A stretch of DNA of 49,694 nucleotides from an uncultured Pseudomonadota bacterium (GCA_947306185.1 CAMZFU010000003.1:1-49694), one strand, 5' to 3'; positions 7,556 through 16,164 are shown, counted from the stretch's first letter. Notes: generated by a model not told the origin, from the letters alone. Numbers and translations are program-made.

Positions 7556-8332
7556 ATGACAGAAATAATTGCGTTTGCAAACCAAAAAGGCGGTGTTGGT
7601 AAGACGACGACAGCAATAAATTTGGGATCGTCCCTTGCAGCAATTAAAAAACGTGTTTTGTTGATAGATTTAGATTCCCAAGGTAACGCCGGAACCGGAC
7701 TTGGGTTTGTGCGTTCTTCGCACCCACAAAGTGTTTACGGCGTGTTAATGGGAACGGCGACGGCCGCAGAAAATATACTATCTACGGCGGTCCCGGGGTT
7801 GCATATTTTGCCGTCAACTCAGGCATTAGCTGGTGCAGCGGTGGAATTAGTGGATGTAGAAAATCGCGAATACCGTTTGCGTGATGCATTGCAACCAATT
7901 ATGGAACATTATGATTATATTTTATTGGATTGCCCCCCTGCCCTGGATTATGTGACACTCAATGCTTTAACAACCGCAAATCATGTGATAATTCCGCTTC
8001 AGTGTGAATTTTTCCCGCTTGAAGGTGTTTTGCACCTATTTAATAGCATTAAGGGTGTGCGCGAAAAATGGAATTCAAACTTGGATGTTTTGGGGGTTTT
8101 GTTAACTATGTATGACCGTCGATATGGTATAACGCGTGAAGTTGAGGAAAATGTTCGGGCAACGTTCGGCGACAAAGTATTCAAAACGGTTATACCGCGT
8201 AACGTCCGTGTTGCCGAAGCCCCAAGTCACGGTAAACCGGCATTATTTTATGATTTTAATTCCACCGGGGCACAGGCATATTTGCGTGTTGCAACCGAGG
8301 TTGTTCAGAAATTAGAAAATGGAGAATTATAA
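7556..8332 (+). CDS. parA: Chromosome partitioning ATPase ParA
   Basis: 258 residues from ATG 7556, which has a ribosome-binding site GGAAGGG about eight bases upstream; an ATG at 7523 would add an unlike basic leader. ParA (Soj) forms ATP-dependent nucleoid-bound dimers that move ParB-parS complexes. The deviant Walker A KGGVGKTTT lies at residues 11-19, the switch I region has DLDSQGNAGTGLG, and Walker B-like YILLDCPPALD is near residue 122. The downstream parB start overlaps closely: parA stop TAA at 8330-8332 is followed by ATG 8334. Confidence 0.96.
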   Translation: MTEIIAFANQKGGVGKTTTAINLGSSLAAIKKRVLLIDLDSQGNAGTGLGFVRSSHPQSVYGVLMGTATAAENILSTAVPGLHILPSTQALAGAAVELVDVENREYRLRDALQPIMEHYDYILLDCPPALDYVTLNALTTANHVIIPLQCEFFPLEGVLHLFNSIKGVREKWNSNLDVLGVLLTMYDRRYGITREVEENVRATFGDKVFKTVIPRNVRVAEAPSHGKPALFYDFNSTGAQAYLRVATEVVQKLENGEL

Positions 8333-8333
8333 A

Positions 8334-9218
8334 ATGTCAAAATTTGGATTGGGACGTAGTTTAAGCGATTTGCAAAATGAAATTGGTGTTGCACCAGATA
8401 TTTCAATTTTGTCGGGCACAGAACGTGTAATTGTGCGTCAAATACCACTTGTACAAATAGGTGTTAATCCTGATCAGCCACGTAAAACGTTTGATGATGG
8501 CGATTTGCAAGATTTAGCGGCATCCATTCGTGAAAAGGGTGTTTTGTCACCAATCTTGTTACGGCCGGTCAAGGGCAGAGCATACAGTTATGAAATCGTG
8601 GCGGGTGAACGCAGATATCGTGCGAGCAAATTGGCAGGATTAAATGAAATACCGGCATTTATTAAGAATTTAGCTGATGAAAATGCGATGGAAATTGCAT
8701 TGATAGAAAATGTTCAACGTGAAGATTTAAATCCAATAGAAGAGGCCGCCGGGTATGTGAATTTGATGAATAAATGCAAATATACATTGGAAGATGTATC
8801 GCGTTTAATAGGTAAATCAGAAAGTTATATAAGAAATTCGATTCGTTTGAATGGGTTACCTGTATCTGTTAAGAAAATGGTAGAGCAGGGCGAGATTTCC
8901 GCTTCGCATGCGCGTACAATTGCGGTTGCCGAAAATCCTGAGGAATTGGCCAAAGAGATTGTTGCCAAGAAAATGACGGTTGCCGATACGGAACAGCGTA
9001 TGAAAAATGTTTCGCGTTCCACCAGTACCCGTAAATTTAATGATAAAACAATGGATGCCAAGGTTGTTCGTGAATTAACGAATCGCGTGGCGCGTGCATT
9101 GGGGACACGCGTTAAAATCACCGAACGTCGTGGCGGTGCGGGTGCCATAACAATCACATTTGACACGCGCAATCAGTTAAACGAAATTATTAACAAAATT
9201 GCCGGCAAAAACGAATAA
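8334..9218 (+). CDS. parB: Chromosome partitioning protein ParB
   Basis: 294 residues from ATG 8334, preceded by GGAG at 8321-8324 inside the end of parA. A start at 8319 would overlap parA by 14 bases and has no good ribosome-binding site. The N-terminus KFGLGRSLSDL is the usual ParA-interacting motif. GERRYR at residues 91-96 is the CTP-binding/hydrolysis motif, ENVQREDLNP follows, and a helix-turn-helix around 137-162 binds parS. The C-terminus (from about 240) is the dimerisation domain. It acts on the site at 7433-7448. Translation is probably coupled to parA. Confidence 0.96.
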   Translation: MSKFGLGRSLSDLQNEIGVAPDISILSGTERVIVRQIPLVQIGVNPDQPRKTFDDGDLQDLAASIREKGVLSPILLRPVKGRAYSYEIVAGERRYRASKLAGLNEIPAFIKNLADENAMEIALIENVQREDLNPIEEAAGYVNLMNKCKYTLEDVSRLIGKSESYIRNSIRLNGLPVSVKKMVEQGEISASHARTIAVAENPEELAKEIVAKKMTVADTEQRMKNVSRSTSTRKFNDKTMDAKVVRELTNRVARALGTRVKITERRGGAGAITITFDTRNQLNEIINKIAGKNE

Positions 9219-9225
9219 AATTATT

Positions 9226-9291
9226 AAAAAGACCGGGAAATTTGACACAAAGGTTAAAATACTTTGTTAAATAAAAATTCCCGGCCTTTTT
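9226..9291 (+). terminator. Terminator after parAB
   Basis: AAAAAG-A-CCGGGAA (9226-9239) pairs with TTCCCGG-C-CTTTTT (9278-9291). The interior can also form ACAAAG/CTTTGT, making a long, interrupted hairpin ending in a T-run. Confidence 0.75.
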
Positions 9292-9357
9292 GCAAAAAAT
9301 ATGTTTTTAATTGCTAAATTATTATAAGCTGGCCACATGTGATAAAGGAGATACACG

Positions 9358-9830
9358 ATGGTAAATGTTAAAAATCTTATGAAAGAAGAAGATATAGATA
9401 TTATAGCAGAGGCATACGCAGATTATTATAGCAATTCTGTTCTAGAAGAAAAATGGACCAAAGAATCGGCAGCAAAATTATTTAGATATTTTTATAATCA
9501 TAACAAAGAGTTATTCTTGGTGGCGTATGATAATGATAAACCTATTGGGGTTATAACATCTGTTTTAAAGCCATGGTGGGATGGGAACCATCTAGAAGAT
9601 GGGGAAATATTTGTGGTTCCAGAGTGTCGTCAAAAAGGTGTTGGAAAATTTTGCTGAAAGCATTGTTTGATAATGCTGTTAGTAAATACAACGCGCAAAT
9701 ACTAGAAGCACATACGTATGAAGATGAAAATGGGTTCCCGTATAGTTGGTATAAAAAATTAGGGTTTGAAACCATAGATGACTGGAAAATTATCAGTGGT
9801 GATATAAAAGAAATTATGAAAAAAATATAA
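9358..9830 (+). pseudogene. GNAT-family N-acetyltransferase, interrupted by a frameshift
   Basis: Translation starts at ATG 9358 behind a strong AAAGGAG and runs to a premature TGA at 9655-9657. It encodes the N-terminal half of a GNAT fold ending EIFVVPECRQKGVGK, which is the acetyl-CoA-binding R/Q-x-x-G-x-G/A loop. The rest (ILLKALFDNAVSKYN to ENGFPYSWYKKLGFE) lies in the -1 frame and ends at 9830. One extra A in the run AAAATTTT at 9645-9652 would restore one 157-residue protein. Either the gene has decayed or this is a one-base sequence error. Substrate unknown. Confidence 0.82.
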
Positions 9831-9845
9831 AATAAAGGTATACAT

Positions 9846-10245
9846 ATGAACGAGACATTTAAATTTCTAAAAGAAAAGACACAATTATGTGGCCACAATC
9901 AATGGTAATGTGCCAAGTTTAAGACCGTTTGGTGACCCGTTTTTATATGATGGTAAAATATATGTAATAACTAATAAGAAAAAGAATGTATCAAAACAAA
10001 TTGCGATAAATAACCATGTTTGCATAGTTGCATACGACAACGAAAATTGGATAAGAATTAATTGTGAATTGGTTGATGATAGTGATAACATCGACGCCAA
10101 AAAGAAAGCTATTGCCGAATACGATTGGGCAGAGGCCGCAGGATACACATTGGATAATCCAAATTTCCAAATTTTATACATGCACAATGTGGCCGCCGTT
10201 ATATATGATGAAGAAGGACAGCCGATTAATTCATATAATTTTTAG
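9846..10245 (+). pseudogene. Pyridoxamine 5'-phosphate oxidase-like FMN-binding protein, interrupted by a frameshift
   Basis: ATG 9846 has an upstream AAAGG and starts MNETFKFLKEKTQL, the typical opening of small PPOX-type split-barrel proteins. That frame stops after 20 codons at TAA (9906-9908). The remainder (ATINGNVPSLRPFGDP, then VITNKKKNVSKQI, to 10245) is in another frame and could only start from GTG 9889, which lacks a ribosome-binding site and would lose the first helix. The break lies at about 9881-9888. Restored length would be about 133 residues, normal for the family. Fifteen bases separate it from the broken acetyltransferase gene. Confidence 0.75.
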
Positions 10246-10261
10246 GATTTGCGAAACATAC

Positions 10262-10289
10262 AAAAACACCGGCGGTTGCCGGTGTTTTT
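10262..10289 (+). terminator. Terminator after the broken gene pair
   Basis: A perfect 12-base stem, AAAAACACCGGC with GCCGGTGTTTTT, around loop GGTT. The 3' arm supplies the T-run. Confidence 0.88.
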
Positions 10290-10293
10290 ATGT

Positions 10294-10318
10294 AAAAAAA
10301 ACGCCCAATCGGGCGTTT
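10294..10318 (-). terminator. Terminator of pal
   Basis: AAACGCCC (10299-10306) pairs with GGGCGTTT (10311-10318). The A-run 10294-10301 on plus becomes the U-run on the minus strand, just past the pal stop. Confidence 0.85.
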
Positions 10319-10321
10319 AAA

Positions 10322-10738
10322 TTATTTGATAGTCGTTGTTGCGTTACGGTTGAATTTCCAAACGTCTTCACCCGTACCTTTGACCAATGGACGTTCTTTA
10401 CCATAAGAGATAGTAGAGATACGTTTTGCATCAATACCTTCGCCAACAAGGACTTTCTTGGCGGCGTTTGCACGACGTGCACCCAATGCCAAGTTGTATT
10501 CTGTTGAACCGCGTTCGTCGCAGTTACCCGCAACCTGTACTTTCACATCTTCGTGTGATTTCATGTACAAGGCCTGGCCCAACAAGTTATCACGCGCCGC
10601 ATCGGAAATTTCCGAAGAATTAAACGCAAAGAAAACGCGTTGACCGTTCAAATCTTCTGGTTCAACGACACTTGAACCACCACATGCTGCCAGTAAACCG
10701 GCAACACCAGCTAATAAAGCAAAGTTTTTTAATTTCAT
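10322..10738 (-). CDS. pal: Peptidoglycan-associated lipoprotein Pal
   Basis: 138 residues from ATG at 10738, preceded by GGGAG on the minus strand; the longer frame to 10768 lacks a ribosome-binding site. The lipoprotein signal peptide ends in lipobox LLAAC (Cys 19). The OmpA C-terminal peptidoglycan-binding domain fills the rest: VFFAFNSSEI, then GNCDERGSTEYNLALGARRA, in which the Asp and Arg contact diaminopimelate. Pal is the outer-membrane partner of the Tol system in division-linked envelope constriction. No tolB, tolA or ybgF lies beside it, unlike the usual cluster. Confidence 0.93.
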   Translation of the reverse strand: MKLKNFALLAGVAGLLAACGGSSVVEPEDLNGQRVFFAFNSSEISDAARDNLLGQALYMKSHEDVKVQVAGNCDERGSTEYNLALGARRANAAKKVLVGEGIDAKRISTISYGKERPLVKGTGEDVWKFNRNATTTIK

Positions 10739-10821
10739 GAAATACTCCCTTGAGTTTCTGTTGCTCATGGGTTAGTGTATAATAAAAAAAATCAAAAATC
10801 AAGACAAAAGAGAACTGTAAA

Positions 10822-11562
10822 ATGCAAGATTTCATAAAGGATTTGATACTGGCGGGGGTTAAGTGGGAAATATCTGATGATTCAATCGGTTTTACCGAAA
10901 TGATATCGCATGCACAACCCACACCCGAACGTACGCGTACGGTTGCAAGTGTTGTACCACCAATATCGCCGGTTGTGCCGATGTCAATTGATACTGCGGT
11001 TGCAATGGCGGCAAGACCCACAACATTAGATGCACTTTCAAGGATGATTTTGGAATTTAATCATCCACTGCGTGGCAGTGTTTCAAATGTTGTTTTACCA
11101 TCTGCAGCACCAAATCCAAATGGTGTCATGATTATTACCGATATTCCATCAAGTGACGATGATGCGTGTGGGAAAATACTATCTGGCAGAGCAGGGGAGT
11201 TGTTGGATAAAATGATGGGGGCAATTGGTATGTCCCGTGAAACAGTGTCTATAACACCGCTTTTATTTTGGCGTACGCCAGGGGGGCGTACACCGTCACG
11301 TATAGAATTAGATTTGGCACGACCATTTGTCAATCGTTTTGTTGAATTGTTGGAACCCCGGATAATTATAACATTAGGGACGGTTGCCGCATCAGAGATT
11401 GCCAATATTGATCTTATGCATAATCATGGGGCGGAAACTGTGTTACCAAATAATATTCATGTGTTTTCAATATATCATCCGAATTATATAATTCTTAAAC
11501 CGGACACCAAACGTGATGTATGGAACATTTTGCAAAATGTGCAAAATTTGTTGAAAAATTAA
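10822..11562 (+). CDS. Uracil-DNA glycosylase superfamily protein (family 4-like) lacking the iron-sulfur cysteines
   Basis: 246 residues. Family 4 glycosylases remove uracil from DNA. Here an N-terminal Pro-rich linker (about 30-62) precedes the catalytic fold. Visible counterparts of family motifs are IITDIPSSDDD near 108-118, SGRAGELLDKMMGAIG, the LFWRTPGGRTPS segment, IITLGTVAA, and a YHPNYI motif at the position of the usual HPS/HPxxL motif. Family 4 enzymes hold a 4Fe-4S cluster with four Cys; I find only one Cys (DDDACGK) in the whole protein, and the usual Cys site reads FNHPLRG. It may be an active cluster-free variant or a degenerate paralogue. Divergent from pal. Confidence 0.72.
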   Translation: MQDFIKDLILAGVKWEISDDSIGFTEMISHAQPTPERTRTVASVVPPISPVVPMSIDTAVAMAARPTTLDALSRMILEFNHPLRGSVSNVVLPSAAPNPNGVMIITDIPSSDDDACGKILSGRAGELLDKMMGAIGMSRETVSITPLLFWRTPGGRTPSRIELDLARPFVNRFVELLEPRIIITLGTVAASEIANIDLMHNHGAETVLPNNIHVFSIYHPNYIILKPDTKRDVWNILQNVQNLLKN

Positions 11563-11578
11563 TAGAAATGTTTAATAC
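11551..11578 (+). promoter_or_regulatory. Candidate infC promoter
   Basis: TTGAAA (11551-11556), 16 bases, TAATAC (11573-11578). It overlaps the end of the upstream gene and gives a leader of about 20-25 bases to the infC start at 11608. Confidence 0.45.
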
Positions 11579-11607
11579 TTGCCACATATACACAAAAGGA
11601 GCGTACA

Positions 11608-12165
11608 ATTAAACCAGTAAACAATCGTGATAATCGCCGTGACATGGGGCCACGTATAAATAATCGTATAACTGTGAAAACGGTTCAGGTAATCAGCAGT
11701 GATGGTCAAAATCTTGGTGTAATGCAAACATCTGATGCAATTCAAACCGCAATTGATATGGGGCTTGATTTGGTCGAATTAAATGCGAATTCTACACCAC
11801 CAGTTGCCAAAATTATGGATTACGGCAAGTTCAAGTATGAACAGAAAAAACACGCATCTGAAGCCAAAAAGAAACAGAAAGTGACCGAAATGAAAGAAGT
11901 TTGGATAAAACCTTTCATTGAAGAAAATGATTTGCAGATAAAATTACGCAAAGTAATAGAATTCTTGGAAAATGGCGATAAGGTGAAAATATCTGTTATG
12001 ACCAAGGGGTCAAAGCGTATGTTGGCCATGGGCAAAGATGCGGTTCCAGGTTTGTTTGCGCGTGTTGTGGAATTGGTTGGTGAACGTGGAACATTGGAAA
12101 GTCGATCAAAACCAGATGAACGTACAAAATCAATAATCATTGCACCAGCAAAGGCAACAAAATAA
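11608..12165 (+). CDS. infC: Translation initiation factor IF-3, with an AUU start codon
   Basis: 185 residues starting at ATT 11608-11610. AAAGGAG stands just upstream with normal spacing, and the frame from ATT (Lys-Pro-Val-Asn-Asn-Arg) is open into the conserved MGPRINNRI at 11644. The first ATG (11644) has no ribosome-binding site and would remove the N-terminal extension. IF-3 discriminates against non-canonical starts, so an AUU start makes its own mRNA self-limiting, as in E. coli. The N domain (about 13-85) and C domain (about 95-180, with MTKGSKRMLAMGK) are complete. rpmI and rplT, usual followers, are absent; a terminator follows. Confidence 0.93.
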   Translation: MKPVNNRDNRRDMGPRINNRITVKTVQVISSDGQNLGVMQTSDAIQTAIDMGLDLVELNANSTPPVAKIMDYGKFKYEQKKHASEAKKKQKVTEMKEVWIKPFIEENDLQIKLRKVIEFLENGDKVKISVMTKGSKRMLAMGKDAVPGLFARVVELVGERGTLESRSKPDERTKSIIIAPAKATK

Positions 12166-12166
12166 G

Positions 12167-12190
12167 AAAACACCCGTTTGGGTGTTTTTT
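12167..12190. terminator. Terminator between infC and the radical SAM gene
   Basis: AAAACACCC (12167-12175) pairs with GGGTGTTTT (12180-12188) around GTTT, followed by more T. The A-rich left arm lets it work for the convergent minus-strand gene too. Confidence 0.85.
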
Positions 12191-13257
12191 TATTTCACAA
12201 TTTTACTTATCAATGACCGACAAGAATTTAACAATGAATGTCGTTTTATATATTTTTGTTCGGCAATTTTTGTTGCAGATATTAAATCTGTTTGAATATT
12301 TATAAGAGGCCGTGGCGCGCCATCGGAATCCCGCCACGGAACCGTTATTTTTTCCCCTTCTGCAGCACCTAGGGTGACATTGCCAAATGAATCAAACGCG
12401 ACAAGAACGTTATAATGGTCTCCCTCCATAAAAGTGAATTGTGGTGTGGGATTGTGATATGCACCTGGGATATCCTTGGCGCGACCACCATTAAAGAGTA
12501 TTGCATCGCCACTGTATTCCAATGCCAAATGACCGTTTACTAAAAAACGTGGTGTGGTTTTGATTTCGTTCCCTTTGCTATCTACAAGGGTTGCTTTTTG
12601 GACTGTTATACCTGCATCAGTTAGTTTTTTTAAGAATTCATCGAACATTGACCGGTCAAAATCAAAAGAACTGATACGCAATGCGTACGTTGCGCCTGTA
12701 ATTTTTTTCTTAGACAATTGTTCAATTAATTTAAAATTACGTTCCATACAATCGGGGTGAAACCGGTCCAATGATAATGATATGTACAATGGGTATGTCG
12801 TATCCTTGTTTTTCGACGTTAGAACGCGTGGCCGATGTCGCAACATAATATTTTTTATGTCTGCAAATATTTGCTCGCCGACCGGTGTTCCTGCCCATCC
12901 AGCATTGGTTTTGATATCAACCCCCAAATTTTTATCTAATGCATGGTCCAAGATATCCGGAACGTAATATTCATCCACAAATTTATACGCGGCCATTATT
13001 TCGCCACCCGTCAAGATGATATGTTTGGAAAAATTTTCATCATTGACCGCTTGGTCAATATAACCAGTAATAACATCACGTGGAATAAATGTTTTTGGAT
13101 TTTTGGGACCAGAAGACTCACAACAATGTGCACAATTATTCCAACACCAATTAGTCGTTTTGAATACAATGGCATAAGGGCGTTGTTTTAAGATTTCCGT
13201 AAACACCCCTCTGTTACAGAAATCTAAAATTTGTAAGTTTTCTTTTAGTTCAGTCAT
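12190..13257 (-). CDS. Radical SAM enzyme of unknown specificity
   Basis: 355 residues. The radical SAM cluster motif CxxxCxxC is present as CWNNCAHC (Cys 38, 42, 45), preceded by FKTTNW and followed by another Cys. The SAM-binding GGE motif reads ILTGGEIMAA, and DIKTNAGWAG follows in the TIM-barrel strand. The C-terminal third (from about 250) has no Cys-rich SPASM/twitch pattern; it has a beta-rich segment with VLVAFDSFGNVTLGAAEG and one late Cys (NSCRSL). No precursor peptide, transporter or partner gene is next to it, so I cannot assign a substrate. It is monocistronic between infC and xseB. Confidence 0.8.
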   Translation of the reverse strand: MTELKENLQILDFCNRGVFTEILKQRPYAIVFKTTNWCWNNCAHCCESSGPKNPKTFIPRDVITGYIDQAVNDENFSKHIILTGGEIMAAYKFVDEYYVPDILDHALDKNLGVDIKTNAGWAGTPVGEQIFADIKNIMLRHRPRVLTSKNKDTTYPLYISLSLDRFHPDCMERNFKLIEQLSKKKITGATYALRISSFDFDRSMFDEFLKKLTDAGITVQKATLVDSKGNEIKTTPRFLVNGHLALEYSGDAILFNGGRAKDIPGAYHNPTPQFTFMEGDHYNVLVAFDSFGNVTLGAAEGEKITVPWRDSDGAPRPLINIQTDLISATKIAEQKYIKRHSLLNSCRSLISKIVK

Positions 13258-13278
13258 ATATCTACACCGTATAAAAAC

Positions 13279-13306
13279 ATTTTATTACAAAAATATAAAT
13301 TGTCAA
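13279..13306 (-). promoter_or_regulatory. Promoter of the radical SAM gene
   Basis: On the minus strand TTGACA (13301-13306), 16 bases, TAAAAT (13279-13284); the start codon is about 20 bases further down. Confidence 0.6.
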
Positions 13307-13384
13307 CATAAATAACAAGATTTATCGTTTGATTTTTTCGTGATGTTTTTGTAATCTTGGCATTGGCGAAAAGAGGTTAATGTT

Positions 13385-13588
13385 ATGGACACAGAAAAAT
13401 TGTCGTTTGAAGAAGCGTACAAGCAATTAAGCGAATTGGTCAAGAAAATGGAATCTGGGGAATTGCCGTTGGCGGATTCGGTCGCGGCATACGAACAGGG
13501 CATAAAATTAAAGGCCTATTGTGAACAATTGTTGAAAGAGGCCGAATTAAAGATTGAAACATTGAAAATTACCAACCCCGCAGATTAA
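13385..13588 (+). CDS. xseB: Exodeoxyribonuclease VII small subunit
   Basis: 67 residues, the family size. XseB coats the large subunit XseA in exonuclease VII, which degrades single-stranded DNA. FEEAYKQLSELVKKMESGEL followed by PLADSVAAYEQG is the characteristic helical hairpin. A ribosome-binding site AGAGG precedes ATG. Its TAA overlaps the mutS start (TAATG), so the two are translationally coupled. xseA is not in the window. Confidence 0.93.
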   Translation: MDTEKLSFEEAYKQLSELVKKMESGELPLADSVAAYEQGIKLKAYCEQLLKEAELKIETLKITNPAD

Positions 13589-16161
13589 TGGATTTGGCAA
13601 TGGCCGACAAAAAAAACATCGATAAAGGTAAAATCGATAAAAGTGGACTTACCCCCGTAATGCAACAGTATGTGGATTTCAAGGAAGAAAATCCCGATGC
13701 GTTGTTAATGTTTCGGTTGGGGGATTTCTACGAATCTTTTTTCGAAGATGCCAAAACAATCAGTTCCAAATTGGGACTTGTTCTTACATCGCGTGGCACT
13801 GATGGTGATGGTGCGGATATCCCGATGTGTGGCATTCCGTGGCATGCATCTGATAATTACTTTGGCCGTTTGGTCAAGGCGGGTTTCAAACTTGCCTTGG
13901 TTGAACAAATGGAAACCCCGGCCCAGGCCAAAGAACGTGGGCACAAGTTTATTGAACGCAAAATAATACGTGTTTTGACCCCTGGAACACTAACTGATGA
14001 AAATCTGTTATCGCCGAAAAGTTCTAACTTTTTAATCGCGGTTGTACCAATGGGGGGCGCATTTGATATTGCGGGGTGCGATATTTCAACGGGGGAATTC
14101 TTTATCGGGCAAACAAGCGATATTATTGATGATTTGGTTCGCCTTAATCCAGCAGAGGTTGTTTATCCATCATTGGATGCTGAAAATAATACAATGTTGC
14201 GTATCCGCGATATGTTCAAAACAACACCGGTATTTGACAAGATATATCGCCGCACAGATATAGAAACGATAATTTCATCGGTGTTTTCTAATGGGGTGGA
14301 CGCATCGAATACGAATACAGCGGTCGGGTTGTTGGCCGGATATTTGTTTAATACGCAACGTGGTGCGGCATTAACATTTCGTGCACCATATCGGTTGAAA
14401 TCTGGCACGCAAATGCTGATAGATTCTGCCACGTGGAAAAGTTTGGAAATAGATGCTCCGATAAACGATGGTGGCAAATGTTTGTTGGATGTGTTGGATA
14501 ACACCAAGACCGCGGCGGGTGGTCGTAAATTGCGTTCTTATTTGCGAACACTGTCGGCCGATATTGGTGAAATAAGAACGCGCCAAGAACATATTGGCCA
14601 TCTTGTCCGGAATACAGATGTGCGTGGAATGGTCGCACGTATGTTGGGTCGGGTGCCCGATGTTGGCCGTGCATTATCACGGTTATTGTCTGGGCGTGGT
14701 ATGCCGCGTGATATGCGAAATGTTGCAGATTTCTTGATTGAATTGCCAAATGTCAAAATGATTGCAACGCGTTTGGATACATCACTTGCCACACGGTTTG
14801 AGAATTTGGCAACACACGATAATTTGGCGGCGCAGTTAAATTCTGCGCTTGCAGATGATTTACCAACATTTTTCCGTGATGGTGGGGTGGTGCGTGATGG
14901 ATTTGATTTAACATTGGATAATATGCGGTCGTTATCGCACGGGGCCAAGGAAACAATTGCTGCTATGCAAGAACAGTATGCAAAAGAAACCGGGGTTCAT
15001 ACCCTTAAAATTAAATTCAATAATGTATTGGGATATTTTATAGAGGTCCCATCTGCACGTGCCGATGAAATGATGCGCGCAGATTCCGGGTTTATACATC
15101 GTCAAACGATGACCGGAAATGTGCGTTTTACCACATCGCGGTTAATAGAATTGGATAATGATATTCGGACATCTGCGGATAAGGCCGCGGCGATAGAGGC
15201 CGAAATTATAGATAAGTTCATTGAAGAAATCCGTGCAATTTCAAATGATTTATTGTGGGCGGCTGATGCAATCGCAGATTTAGATGTTTGGCATTCACTT
15301 GCACGTTGTGTCATAGATTGGAATTGGGTACAACCAGAGATGACAAATGATTCTGATTTCAATATTGTTGGTGGGCGACATCCGGTTATAGAATCTGTAT
15401 TGCGTGCACACGGGGACAGTTTTGTTAAAAACGATTGTGATTTGGATAAACAATCTGTGGCATTATTGACGGGACCAAATATGGCGGGGAAATCAACATA
15501 CTTGCGTCAAAATGCATTGTTGGTTGTGTTGGCGCACCTGGGGTCATTTGTGCCGGCAAAAAGTGCCAAGATTGGTATATGTGACCAATTATTTAGTCGT
15601 GTTGGTGCATCTGATAATTTGGCCGCGGGACAATCAACATTTATGGTCGAAATGGGTGAAACGGCAAACATACTGCGTCGCGCAACGCCGCGTTCATTCA
15701 TCATATTTGATGAAATAGGGCGGGGTACCGCAACATATGATGGTATGGCTATTGCCCAGGCTGTTTTGGAATATTTGAATACATTGCGGGCGCGGACATT
15801 ATTTGCAACGCACTATCATGAATTGACACATTTAACCACACAAAATGGTGGAACACTTAATAATGTTTTATGTCTTACTATTGACGTTAAGGAACACAAT
15901 AATGAAATAGTATTTATACATCGGATAATACCTGGGGTTGCAAACCGTTCTTATGGGATACATGTGGCAAAGATGGCCGGAATGCCAGAATCGGTGGTTG
16001 CGCGTGCGGAAACGGTATTGGCCGCATTGGAAGAACCGCATGTTGTGGATAAAAAGCCCGAAAAAGATACAACACCAAAAAGTACCCCAAAAAAATTGCC
16101 ACCTGAACCGTCATCGGATGTGCACCGTGAACAATTATCTTTGTTTGGTGGAGAAAATTAA
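13588..16161 (+). CDS. mutS: DNA mismatch repair protein MutS
   Basis: 857 residues, normal for MutS. It recognises mismatches and starts repair. The mismatch-reading Phe-x-Glu is FYE at residues 47-49 (in FRLGDFYESFF). The core and clamp domains follow, then the ATPase with Walker A GPNMAGKST near 629-637, Walker B SFIIFDEIGRGTATYDG, and the conserved ATHYHELT. A Lys/Pro-rich linker near 815-840 leads to a short tail ending EQLSLFGGEN; this resembles a QLSLF-type beta-clamp-binding motif. ATG 13588 overlaps the xseB stop; a second in-frame ATG is at 13600. mutL is not here. Confidence 0.97.
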   Translation: MDLAMADKKNIDKGKIDKSGLTPVMQQYVDFKEENPDALLMFRLGDFYESFFEDAKTISSKLGLVLTSRGTDGDGADIPMCGIPWHASDNYFGRLVKAGFKLALVEQMETPAQAKERGHKFIERKIIRVLTPGTLTDENLLSPKSSNFLIAVVPMGGAFDIAGCDISTGEFFIGQTSDIIDDLVRLNPAEVVYPSLDAENNTMLRIRDMFKTTPVFDKIYRRTDIETIISSVFSNGVDASNTNTAVGLLAGYLFNTQRGAALTFRAPYRLKSGTQMLIDSATWKSLEIDAPINDGGKCLLDVLDNTKTAAGGRKLRSYLRTLSADIGEIRTRQEHIGHLVRNTDVRGMVARMLGRVPDVGRALSRLLSGRGMPRDMRNVADFLIELPNVKMIATRLDTSLATRFENLATHDNLAAQLNSALADDLPTFFRDGGVVRDGFDLTLDNMRSLSHGAKETIAAMQEQYAKETGVHTLKIKFNNVLGYFIEVPSARADEMMRADSGFIHRQTMTGNVRFTTSRLIELDNDIRTSADKAAAIEAEIIDKFIEEIRAISNDLLWAADAIADLDVWHSLARCVIDWNWVQPEMTNDSDFNIVGGRHPVIESVLRAHGDSFVKNDCDLDKQSVALLTGPNMAGKSTYLRQNALLVVLAHLGSFVPAKSAKIGICDQLFSRVGASDNLAAGQSTFMVEMGETANILRRATPRSFIIFDEIGRGTATYDGMAIAQAVLEYLNTLRARTLFATHYHELTHLTTQNGGTLNNVLCLTIDVKEHNNEIVFIHRIIPGVANRSYGIHVAKMAGMPESVVARAETVLAALEEPHVVDKKPEKDTTPKSTPKKLPPEPSSDVHREQLSLFGGEN

Positions 16162-16164
16162 AAT

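Noticed and set aside
9643..9652. Programmed -1 frameshifting in the acetyltransferase
   Set aside because: A-AAA could slip, but no downstream stimulator structure or typical heptamer is seen; a damaged gene or sequence error is simpler.
16044..16052. Perfect DnaA box (TGTGGATAA) in mutS
   Set aside because: It is single, inside coding sequence, with no AT-rich unwinding region or further boxes nearby.
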